Source: Chloroflexota bacterium (GTDB lineage: Bacteria > Chloroflexota > Limnocylindria > Limnocylindrales > CSP1-4). From it: DNA of 28,055 nt. The stretch is taken from assembly GCA_017882025.1 (NCBI GenBank), contig JADGQG010000003.1, forward strand, positions 1-28,055. Direction: 5' to 3'. Below are positions 16,077 through 21,905 of this stretch, piece after piece; within the stretch, counting starts at the first letter, position 1; each line of letters opens with the position of its first letter. Position numbers and translations under genes: made by a program. The notes beneath the pieces were generated by a model, which had not been told where the DNA came from, did no database searches, and saw only the letters and a list, made by a program, of their open reading frames with translations.

Positions 16077-16571
16077 CTAGGCAGCCCCGGCCGTGGAGTT
16101 CGACCGGGCAACCTCCGTCGTCGCCGCCTCGTCCTCGTGCAATGGCGCCGGGACCGGCTGCGGATCCTCGTGGAGGGCGGCGGCCGTCGACGGCGGAGCC
16201 ACCGCGGGCAAGCCTGACGAGAACGGCCTGCCGCCCATTTCCTGGACGTGGATCGCCACCGGGCCGACTTCTCGCCCGAGCGCTCGTTGGAGCCCATAGC
16301 GCACCGCGGAGTCGACCTGCCGCGCGACCTCCGCAACCGGGACGCCGTAGGCGACCGTGAGCCAGACCTCGGTCTCGACGGTCGGGTGGAGCGTCACGCG
16401 GATCGCGCGGCTCCCCAGGCCCAGCCGGGAGCGGAAGCGTGCCAGGAGCGTGGGCTCGGCAAGGCCGGTCACGCCGTAGCTGCCCAGCGCGGCATCGCGG
16501 ACGATCTCGCTCAGCGCCCGGCGGGCCACCACGGCGCGACCGGGCACGGCACGCGTCGGCTCCTCGGGCAT
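16077..16571 (-). CDS. Asp23/Gls24 (YloU-like) family protein, long form
   Basis: This 164-residue Asp23-family protein shows ALSEIVRDAALGSYGVTGLAEP, a basic loop, and IRVTLHPTVETEVWLTVAYGVPVAEVARQVDSAVRYGLQRALGREVGPVAIHVQEM, a close match to the YloU pattern. An acidic, Pro-rich tail of about 50 residues (about 115-164) follows and is unlike the short paralogue upstream of nusB. The ATG at 16571 has an excellent GAGGTGATC Shine-Dalgarno. As in Bacillus yloU-yloV it directly precedes fakA (one-base gap), which points to a shared role, perhaps at the envelope or in lipid supply. It is the first gene of the long leftward unit and diverges from rpmB. Confidence 0.87.
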   Translation of the reverse strand: MPEEPTRAVPGRAVVARRALSEIVRDAALGSYGVTGLAEPTLLARFRSRLGLGSRAIRVTLHPTVETEVWLTVAYGVPVAEVARQVDSAVRYGLQRALGREVGPVAIHVQEMGGRPFSSGLPAVAPPSTAAALHEDPQPVPAPLHEDEAATTEVARSNSTAGAA

Positions 16572-16728
16572 CGGGGGATCACCTCGCGGTTGGACGGCTG
16601 GACGCGGACGATGTGCTAGCATACAGCCTCCCCGGACCCCTTCCGGGCGACGCTTCGGCGTGCCGAGAGGGGCGACCGGGACCGGCGGGCCGGCCGCCGA
16701 CCGGATACCCCCGCACCTGAGGAACTCG
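16572..16728. promoter_or_regulatory. Divergent promoter region between asp23 and rpmB
   Basis: This is the only divergent gap in the window. At its centre the perfect palindrome TGCTAGCA (16614-16621) forms an extended -10 reading right (TGCTAGCAT, 16614-16622). Reading left, the overlapping TATGCT (16623 to 16618, 4 of 6) is a second -10-like box. Rightward, TGGACG (16591-16596) is a 4-of-6 -35 but at a long 20-base spacing. A start near 16629 would give rpmB a ~100-base leader holding a 6-bp hairpin at 16631-16647 (CCCGGA/TCCGGG) and another at 16683-16699 (CGGCGG/CCGCCG). Leftward, a start near 16611 gives a ~40-base asp23 leader with a strong Shine-Dalgarno. Confidence 0.5.
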
Positions 16729-16926
16729 ATGGCCCGTAGCTGCGCGATCTGCGGCAAGGTCTCGATGGGCGGCTTCAACCCGCAGTCGAGCGGGATGAAC
16801 CGCGTGCGTGCCCACCGCCGCTACCAGCCGAACCTCCAGCCTCTCGCAGTCGTCGAAGGCGGAACCCTGACCCGCAAGCTCGTCTGCACCCGCTGCCGAC
16901 GCACGCAGACCAAGAAGAGCCGCTGA
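16729..16926 (+). CDS. rpmB: 50S ribosomal protein L28 (zinc-ribbon form)
   Basis: L28 is a large-subunit ribosomal protein near the E site. The 65 residues begin MARSCAICGKVSMGGFNPQ and continue with the conserved Asn/Arg/His-rich RVRAHRRYQPNLQPLAV. They end LVCTRCRRTQTKKSR; Cys5, Cys8, Cys53 and Cys56 form the CxxC pairs of the zinc-binding form. The ATG has GAGG at 6-7 bases. It is the only rightward gene in the window. From memory, rpmB in Bacillus is likewise on the opposite strand to yloU-yloV, so the divergent arrangement seems old. Confidence 0.97.
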   Translation: MARSCAICGKVSMGGFNPQSSGMNRVRAHRRYQPNLQPLAVVEGGTLTRKLVCTRCRRTQTKKSR

Positions 16927-16943
16927 CCCCGGTCGCCGGGGTC
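16925..16943. terminator. GC-rich hairpin at the rpmB stop codon
   Basis: A perfect 8-bp inverted repeat (GACCCCGG/CCGGGGTC) with a TCG loop begins inside the rpmB TGA. It lacks a T-run on either side, so as a terminator it would be of the U-poor type. Its place between convergent genes supports a termination role for rpmB. Confidence 0.55.
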
Positions 16944-16969
16944 CCGTCGCCCCGGTCCGCCACCCGCCC

Positions 16970-16990
16970 GACCCGGCCTTGCGCCGGGTC
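16970..16990. terminator. GC-rich hairpin in the rpmB/dtd convergent gap
   Basis: A second perfect 8-bp inverted repeat (GACCCGGC/GCCGGGTC) with a 5-base CTTGC loop lies 20 bases beyond the dtd stop. On the plus strand it is followed by GTTGCATG, with no long T-run. Together with the hairpin at 16925-16943 it probably separates the two convergent transcripts. Confidence 0.6.
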
Positions 16991-17010
16991 GTTGCATGTC
17001 CCGGCCCCGC

Positions 17011-17457
17011 TCAGCGATCCGCGCTGTCGAGCCAGATGGTGAACGGGCCATCGTTGACGAGCTCGACGGCCATCGAAGCCCCGAACCGCCCCCGCTCCAC
17101 GTGCGTGCCGGTCGCCTCCAGCGTCAGGCACAAGCGTCGGTAGAGCGCCTCGGCATGGGATGGCGAAGCCGCCCCGGTGAAGCCCGGCCGGCGCCCGCGC
17201 CGCGTGTCCGCGTACAGCGTGAACTGGCTGACCGCCAGCACGGAGCCGCCTACCTCGCCCAGGGCGAGGTTCGTGCGGCCGTCGGCATCCTCGTGGATGC
17301 GGAGCTCCACGATCCGGCGGGCCAGCGCGTCCGCGGTCGCCTCATCATCCTCGGGCGCGACCCCGAGCAGGACCAGCAGGCCGCGACCGATCGCACCGAC
17401 GCGCTCATCGGCCACCCGGACCTCCGCGCGGCTCACGCGCTGGAGGAGCGCCCGCAC
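17011..17457 (-). CDS. dtd: D-aminoacyl-tRNA deacylase
   Basis: Dtd hydrolyses D-amino acids (and glycine mischarged on tRNA-Ala) from tRNA. The 148-residue length is normal. The start MRALLQRVSRAEVRV matches the family opening. The active-site motif SQFTLYADTRRGRRPGF is present, and the Gly-cisPro loop near the end reads NDGPFTIWLDS (more usual NDGPVT). The start is GTG, 4 bases after the rpe stop, with no good Shine-Dalgarno of its own, so it probably depends on rpe translation. It is the last gene of the leftward def-fmt-rlmN-rpe unit and converges on rpmB. Confidence 0.96.
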   Translation of the reverse strand: MRALLQRVSRAEVRVADERVGAIGRGLLVLLGVAPEDDEATADALARRIVELRIHEDADGRTNLALGEVGGSVLAVSQFTLYADTRRGRRPGFTGAASPSHAEALYRRLCLTLEATGTHVERGRFGASMAVELVNDGPFTIWLDSADR

Positions 17458-17461
17458 GGCC

Positions 17462-18457
17462 TCAGGTCCCGGGTTCGGGCGGCGTGTCGCCTGCCGCGGC
17501 CAGGAGGCGCGCGCGCCACGCGTCGGCCTCCACCGAGGCAGCCTCGCGAGCTTCCGAGAACTGGTCGCGGGCCCACGCCTCGGCGCTTCGCGGGATCAAG
17601 AGGTCGTAGTCGCGGACGCCGTCCGGGTTCACCTGGCCGTCGCCCCGGAGCATCACCACCGGCACGTCGCCGCGCTCGACCGCATCGCGAAGGGGGCCTG
17701 CCAGGTGGCGCGGCAGCTGCGCGAAGCGGACCATCTCGTCGCGAGGACGAGGCGGCACGCCATCGTTGCGCTCGTTCGCGAATCCCTCGTCGGCGAGGGT
17801 CCGAACCAGCCGGACCTCGCGAGCCTGGTCACGCCCCTTCGTGAAGAGTGCGGTCCCCACGACGAGCACGTCCGCCCCGAGGCCGCCGACCAGCTCCGCC
17901 GTCTCGCGGTTCACGCCGCCGTCCACGTGGACCTCGCCGCCCCAGGGCTTGTGGGAGAGGAGGTCGCGGGCCTGGAGGATCTTCGCCTCCGCGACATCAC
18001 GCATGAAGTCCTGGCCGCCGAAGCCGGGCTCCACGGTCATCACCATCACGATGTCGAGGAGCTCACGGTAGGGCTCCAGCGCCGAGAGGGGCGTCCCCGG
18101 GCGGAGCGCCAGGCCCGCGGCCCGGCCGGCCGCCCGGATCCGGCGCAGGACCGGCTCGATCGGCTCCGTGATCTCGACGTGGATGGTGATCGAGTCGCAA
18201 CCGGCCTCGAGGAATGCGTCGAGCCAGCGACCCGGCTCGGCGATCATGAGGTGCGCGTCGAACGGCGCCTTCGTGGCCGGCCGGAGCGCCCGGATTGTGC
18301 CCGCCCCGAAGGTGAGGTTCGGGACGAATTGGGCGTCCATCACGTCGAGGTGGATCCGGTCCGCACCCGCCCGGATGACGCGCCGCACGTCGTAGGCGAG
18401 ATTGCCGAGGTTTGCGTTGAGGATGCTCGCGGCGATGCGCGCACGGCCCTCGCCCAT
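17462..18457 (-). CDS. rpe: Ribulose-phosphate 3-epimerase with an extra C-terminal domain
   Basis: Rpe interconverts ribulose-5-phosphate and xylulose-5-phosphate in the pentose phosphate pathway. The TIM-barrel core (about residues 5-225) has ASILNANLGNL, IHLDVMDAQFVPNLTFG (usual Gly replaced by Ala43 within otherwise conserved DVMDG), FDAHLMIAEP, the VMTVEPGFGGQDF loop, VDGGVN and GADVLVVGTALF. The metal and catalytic residues (D38, H68, D179 region) are in place. The remaining ~105 residues (about 226-331) are not part of known Rpe proteins and look partly folded, with VPVVMLRGDGQVN and VRDYDLLIP. The frame is open upstream, but ATG 18457 overlaps the rlmN stop as TGATG and puts the core start at its usual place. 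In Bacillus rpe is also downstream of rlmN. Confidence 0.93.
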   Translation of the reverse strand: MGEGRARIAASILNANLGNLAYDVRRVIRAGADRIHLDVMDAQFVPNLTFGAGTIRALRPATKAPFDAHLMIAEPGRWLDAFLEAGCDSITIHVEITEPIEPVLRRIRAAGRAAGLALRPGTPLSALEPYRELLDIVMVMTVEPGFGGQDFMRDVAEAKILQARDLLSHKPWGGEVHVDGGVNRETAELVGGLGADVLVVGTALFTKGRDQAREVRLVRTLADEGFANERNDGVPPRPRDEMVRFAQLPRHLAGPLRDAVERGDVPVVMLRGDGQVNPDGVRDYDLLIPRSAEAWARDQFSEAREAASVEADAWRARLLAAAGDTPPEPGT

Positions 18458-19803
18458 CAGCGGGTCCTCCGTTGGGGCAGACCAGGTAGCTGCCGTCCGG
18501 CAGCGGGGCGGCGGTCCGGGCGCGCGATGGGGCGCGCGGCGGCGCGCGGCGCGGTCTGGGCGATCACCGGCCCTTGTGAACCCGCGGGCAGGCCAGGCGG
18601 CGCTGGCTCCTGGCTCCGCTCCCCGGCGAGCGCAGCCCTGGAGGCGGCAACCAGCCGCTCGCGCCGCCGCGCGACGGCTACGGCCGCAGGTTCCGCCGAC
18701 TTCTCCGCTGCAAGCTGGCCACAGGCCGCCCCAACCTCCTGGCCGCGGTTCCGCCGGATCGTCACGCCGAGTCCGGCCGCCCGCAGGCGGCCCGCAAACG
18801 CGTCGATCCGCTCGGGCGTGCTTGCCTGCCAGGGCGTGTGGGCGACCGGGTTCATGGGGATGCAGTTGACATGGCTGCCGCTCCCAGCCAGGAGGCGCGC
18901 CAGCGCGTCGGCGTCGGCGGGTGTGTCGTTGAGGCCGTCGATCATCACGTACTCGTAGCTCACCCGGCGCCCGGTTGCCGCCGCGTAGCCGGCCGCCGCG
19001 GCGACGACCGCACGGACGGGCCAGCGTCGATTCAGCGGGACGAGGAGATCCCGGAGCGCATCGCGCGCCGCGTGGAGGCTCACGGCGAGGGTCCACTGCG
19101 GGCTGAGCGCGGTCAGCCGCTCGATTCCCGGCACCACCCCGGACGTGGAGATCGTCAGGTGGCGGGCACCCAGCCCGAAGCGGTCGGCGTCGGTGAGGAC
19201 CCGGGCCGCCCCGATCACGGCATCGAGGTTGAGGAGCGGTTCGCCCATGCCCATGAAGACGAGGTTGGTGAGATGGCGACCGCGCGACACCAGCCGGCGC
19301 CGGGCATGACGGACCTGGTCCACGATCTCCGCCACGTCCAGGTCTCGCTCGAACCCCAGCTCGCCGGTGGCGCAGAACGGACAGCCAACGGCGCAGCCGG
19401 CCTGGCTGCTGATGCAGAGCGTGTTCCGCTCGCGTCGCTCGCCGCGTGCCGGGTAGTGCATGAGGACGCTCTCCACGAGGCGCCCATCAGGCAGCCGATG
19501 GAGCGCCTTCTCGGTGGCGTCGTCGTCGGCGAGACGCAGATCGGTCTCGGCGACCGTGTCGAAGCGGAGTCGTTCGGCCAGGCCGGCGCGAAGTGGCAGG
19601 CCGAGCGTCGTCACCGCGTCCCACGACGGGGCCTCCGAGCGCCAGACCGCATCACCCACCTGCCGAGCACGAAATGCCGGTTCCCCCATCTCGGCCAGCA
19701 GCCCCGCGAGCTCGGTCGGCTCGACGCCGGCCACGCCGGGGCGCGGGTCGCTGGAGGCCGCAGGGACGGGTCGCACGCGGGAGGGAACGGTTCGCTCGGT
19801 CAT
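18457..19803 (-). CDS. rlmN: Dual-specificity RNA methyltransferase RlmN with long C-terminal tail
   Basis: RlmN is a radical-SAM enzyme that methylates C2 of A2503 in 23S rRNA and A37 in some tRNAs. The conserved parts are all visible: NTLCISSQAGCAVGCPFCATGELGF, with the cluster-binding CxxxCxxC and the upstream Cys seven residues before it. NLVFMGMGEPLLNLD, LTISTSGVVPGI, LAVSLHA, YVMIDGLND, VNCIPMNPV and the methyl-accepting Cys in GQEVGAACGQL follow. The core ends near residue 368. A further ~80 residues are low-complexity Ala/Pro/Arg with no fold I recognise. The ATG at 19803 lies 10 bases after the fmt stop without a good Shine-Dalgarno. Confidence 0.96.
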   Translation of the reverse strand: MTERTVPSRVRPVPAASSDPRPGVAGVEPTELAGLLAEMGEPAFRARQVGDAVWRSEAPSWDAVTTLGLPLRAGLAERLRFDTVAETDLRLADDDATEKALHRLPDGRLVESVLMHYPARGERRERNTLCISSQAGCAVGCPFCATGELGFERDLDVAEIVDQVRHARRRLVSRGRHLTNLVFMGMGEPLLNLDAVIGAARVLTDADRFGLGARHLTISTSGVVPGIERLTALSPQWTLAVSLHAARDALRDLLVPLNRRWPVRAVVAAAAGYAAATGRRVSYEYVMIDGLNDTPADADALARLLAGSGSHVNCIPMNPVAHTPWQASTPERIDAFAGRLRAAGLGVTIRRNRGQEVGAACGQLAAEKSAEPAAVAVARRRERLVAASRAALAGERSQEPAPPGLPAGSQGPVIAQTAPRAAARPIARPDRRPAAGRQLPGLPQRRTR

Positions 19804-19813
19804 GGAGGCGCGA

Positions 19814-20746
19814 TTATCCCACCCGGGCGCGGATGAGCCCCGGGCGCCCACGCAGGAGCGCGGCCGCATCCATGTTCCGGCCGCCGGCCGGCTGGACCTC
19901 CAGCAGTCGGAGGCGGCCGTCGGCCGTCGCGAGCGCGAGGCCCGACCCGTCATCGGCGACGAGGCGCCCCGGCACGTCGCCGGGCTGCGTGGCAGCAATC
20001 CCGGCGCGCAGGATCGCGATCCGGCCGCCCGGCGCCTGGAGAAACGTGCCCGGCCACGGGCGGTACGCTCGAACCTGCCGCTCGAGCCCAGCCGCCGGCC
20101 GCGCCGGGTCCAGCCGTCCGTCCTCGCGGCGGAATGGCCGCGTGATGCTCACCCGCTCCCGCGACTGCGCGACCGGGGGAAGCTCGCCGCGGAGCCATGG
20201 CCCCAGTGATCGCCGAAGCAGGTCTGCCGCGAGCGCCGCGAGCCGCGCCTCCAGACGCGGCGCGTCTTCGTCCCCGGAGAGCGAGACTGCCTTGGTCGCC
20301 ACGATTGGGCCCGTGTCCATGCCGGCATCCATCCGGAACAGGCTCACCCCGGTTTCCGCGTCCCCCTCGAAGATGGCCGCCGGAATCGGCGTTGCTCCGC
20401 GATGCTGCGGCAACAGGGACGGATGGAGGTTGAGGATGCCGTACGGCGGCAGGTCGAGGATCGTCTGCGGAAGCAGCTTCCCATAGTCGGCGAGGACGCC
20501 GACCACGGGGTGGAGCGCCGCGACGTCCGCGACGACCGCAGGGTCGCGCAGCCGCTCCGGGGTGAGGACCGGGAGGCCGAGCAGGCGCGCGCGCTCCCCC
20601 ACCGGAGTCTGGCCGACGACGCCGGCTCGACCGACGGGACGCGGCGGGGCCGTCACGACGGCGACCAGCATCACCTCCGGCGCGGCGGCAAGCGCCTCGA
20701 GGACCGGGACGGCGAACGCCCCGGAGCCGAAGAAGATGGCCCGCAC
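19814..20746 (-). CDS. fmt: Methionyl-tRNA formyltransferase
   Basis: Fmt formylates the initiator methionyl-tRNA using 10-formyl-tetrahydrofolate. The 310-residue protein starts MRAIFFGSGAFAVPVLEAL and contains the folate/active-site block ILNLHPSLLPQHRGATPIP, then ETGVSLFRMDAGMDTGPI. The C-terminal tRNA-binding domain (about 205-310) includes RAYRPWPGTFL. The usual SLLPRWRGAAPI is modified to SLLPQHRGATPI, a conservative change. The start is GTG, 4 bases after the def stop. The def-fmt pair acts in sequence on the same formyl group: Fmt adds it and Def removes it. Confidence 0.96.
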   Translation of the reverse strand: MRAIFFGSGAFAVPVLEALAAAPEVMLVAVVTAPPRPVGRAGVVGQTPVGERARLLGLPVLTPERLRDPAVVADVAALHPVVGVLADYGKLLPQTILDLPPYGILNLHPSLLPQHRGATPIPAAIFEGDAETGVSLFRMDAGMDTGPIVATKAVSLSGDEDAPRLEARLAALAADLLRRSLGPWLRGELPPVAQSRERVSITRPFRREDGRLDPARPAAGLERQVRAYRPWPGTFLQAPGGRIAILRAGIAATQPGDVPGRLVADDGSGLALATADGRLRLLEVQPAGGRNMDAAALLRGRPGLIRARVG

Positions 20747-20750
20747 GGGC

Positions 20751-21311
20751 TCAGCCGCGGGAGGCCGCCTTCGCCCTCTCGGGGTCGATCCCGCGCCGCT
20801 CGAGCTCCGCGTCCGCGGCCTGATCCTGCTCCTCGTCCATGCCGCCTCGGCCCACGCGGATCAGCTCGTCCGGCGATGAAAGGTAGTCCACGTACAGCTT
20901 CCCCTGCAGGTGATCCAGCTCATGCTGGAAGGCGCGGCCGAGGAAGCCGGACCCGGCGACCTTGAACTTCTTGCCCACACGGTTCTGGGCGACGACCCAG
21001 ACCTTCTCCTTCCGGGTGACGTACGCCACGTACCCGGGGATCGAAAGACACCCTTCGAGATCGCGGTCCTCTCCGTCTGCGCGCACGATCCGCGGGTTCA
21101 CGAGCTCGAACAGGCGATCCTCTACCTCGACCACGGCCACGTTCAACGCCTCGCCGAGCTGGGGCGCGGCGAGGCCGACGCCAGGGGCGTGGCGCATCGT
21201 GTCGGTCAGGTCGTCGATCAACCCGTGCAGGAACTTGTTGAAGCTCTCCACCGGCTGACCCCGGAGCCGGAGCCGCGGATCGCCGAGGGTGAGGATGGGC
21301 AGGACACTCAT
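20751..21311 (-). CDS. def: Peptide deformylase
   Basis: Def removes the formyl group from new proteins and is a metalloenzyme. The 186 residues start MSVLPILTLGDPRLRLRGQPV and have the three motifs: GVGLAAPQLG, EGCLSIPG and QHELDHLQGKL, which provide the metal-binding Cys and two His plus the catalytic Glu. A ~30-residue charged tail follows the core. The frame is open upstream; the ATG at 21311 fits the family opening. There is no Shine-Dalgarno. Instead TATACT ends exactly seven bases before the A of the ATG, suggesting a leaderless message (see separate entry). It is followed by fmt. Confidence 0.96.
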   Translation of the reverse strand: MSVLPILTLGDPRLRLRGQPVESFNKFLHGLIDDLTDTMRHAPGVGLAAPQLGEALNVAVVEVEDRLFELVNPRIVRADGEDRDLEGCLSIPGYVAYVTRKEKVWVVAQNRVGKKFKVAGSGFLGRAFQHELDHLQGKLYVDYLSSPDELIRVGRGGMDEEQDQAADAELERRGIDPERAKAASRG

Positions 21312-21317
21312 GGCGCG

Positions 21318-21323
21318 AGTATA
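21318..21323 (-). promoter_or_regulatory. Candidate -10 box for leaderless def transcription
   Basis: Reading leftward, TATACT matches five of six -10 positions and is separated from the def ATG by six bases (CGCGCC), so the predicted start is the A of the ATG. The best -35 is weak (CTGGCC at 16 bases, 3 of 6). The absence of a Shine-Dalgarno for def supports leaderless initiation. Confidence 0.5.
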
Positions 21324-21347
21324 CGAAAGGTGACGGTGCGGCCAGCC

Positions 21348-21373
21348 GCGGCGGCCCCGACCCGGGCCGCCGC
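21348..21373. terminator. 10-bp GC hairpin between the unknown gene and def
   Basis: A perfect 10-bp inverted repeat (GCGGCGGCCC/GGGCCGCCGC) with a six-base loop lies 24 bases beyond the stop of the unknown gene and just upstream of the candidate def promoter. It lacks a T-run. It may end or attenuate the upstream transcript, so that def relies on its own promoter. Confidence 0.5.
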
Positions 21374-21397
21374 CCGCCAACCCGCCCCGACGTGGCG

Positions 21398-21805
21398 TCA
21401 GGCGCCGGCGGTCTCGTCGTCCCGCGGCACGTCCACATCGGCGGCCGGCTCCACCTCTTCGGCGTTGGCCGCCGGCTGGTCGGTTTCGACGCGGTTCCGG
21501 ATCTCCTCGGCGAAGCGGCGCGATCGGTCGGCGACGCGCGTGCCGACCGCCTCCGTCTTCTCCGCGGCGCGCTTCGCAAATGGCCCTGCCTTGTCGCCCG
21601 CCACGGCGGCGAGCTCGGCCGCCTTGGCGGCCACGTCGCGGGCGACCGGGGCCGCGTGCGCGGCGACCTGATCGATCATCTGCTGGAGCTGGGCAAGCCA
21701 CTCGCGGGCCTGCGACGAGGCCGTGTGCGCCTCCGGGGACGTGCCCTGATCGGCGGATGGCTCTTCGGCGTCGGGCTCGGTGGGCGGGAGCTGCTGGTCG
21801 GTCAT
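21398..21805 (-). CDS. Unknown Ala-rich amphipathic-helix protein
   Basis: The 135-residue protein has three parts. Residues 1-35 are acidic and disordered-looking (MTDQQLPPTEPDAEEPSADQ). Residues 36-105 are one or more amphipathic helices rich in Ala, Lys, Arg and Glu, with AAKAAELAAVAGDKAG and KRAAEKTEAVGTRVADR. An acidic tail follows. It has no transmembrane segment, no Cys and no enzyme motif. The middle part loosely resembles phasin-, apolipoprotein- or LEA-like helices, which bind membranes or surfaces, but this is only a compositional likeness. The ATG at 21805 has a textbook AAGGAG at 7 bases, and a plausible promoter lies just upstream, so I am confident it is a real gene even though I do not recognise it. 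It lies between priA and def, where other genomes have them adjacent. Confidence 0.75.
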   Translation of the reverse strand: MTDQQLPPTEPDAEEPSADQGTSPEAHTASSQAREWLAQLQQMIDQVAAHAAPVARDVAAKAAELAAVAGDKAGPFAKRAAEKTEAVGTRVADRSRRFAEEIRNRVETDQPAANAEEVEPAADVDVPRDDETAGA

Positions 21806-21833
21806 CGGTGGTCTCCTTACGGCTGGTACGCGC

Positions 21834-21862
21834 ATTCTCCGTCACGACGCGGAAGGGGCCAA
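21834..21862 (-). promoter_or_regulatory. Candidate promoter for the unknown gene
   Basis: Read leftward, TTGGCC (21862 to 21857) and GAGAAT (21839 to 21834) each match four of six consensus positions with an ideal 17-base spacer. The start would fall near 21827, giving a ~22-base leader that contains the AAGGAG of the unknown gene. Confidence 0.45.
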
Positions 21863-21905
21863 GTGCCGTCCGGACTCTGGTGCCGCCGCGGGCTTCGGGG
21901 ACGGG

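Noticed and set aside
19803..19820. GATAAT before rlmN as a promoter
   Set aside because: The AT match includes the fmt TAA stop and lies nine bases before the ATG with no -35; rlmN is more simply co-transcribed with fmt.
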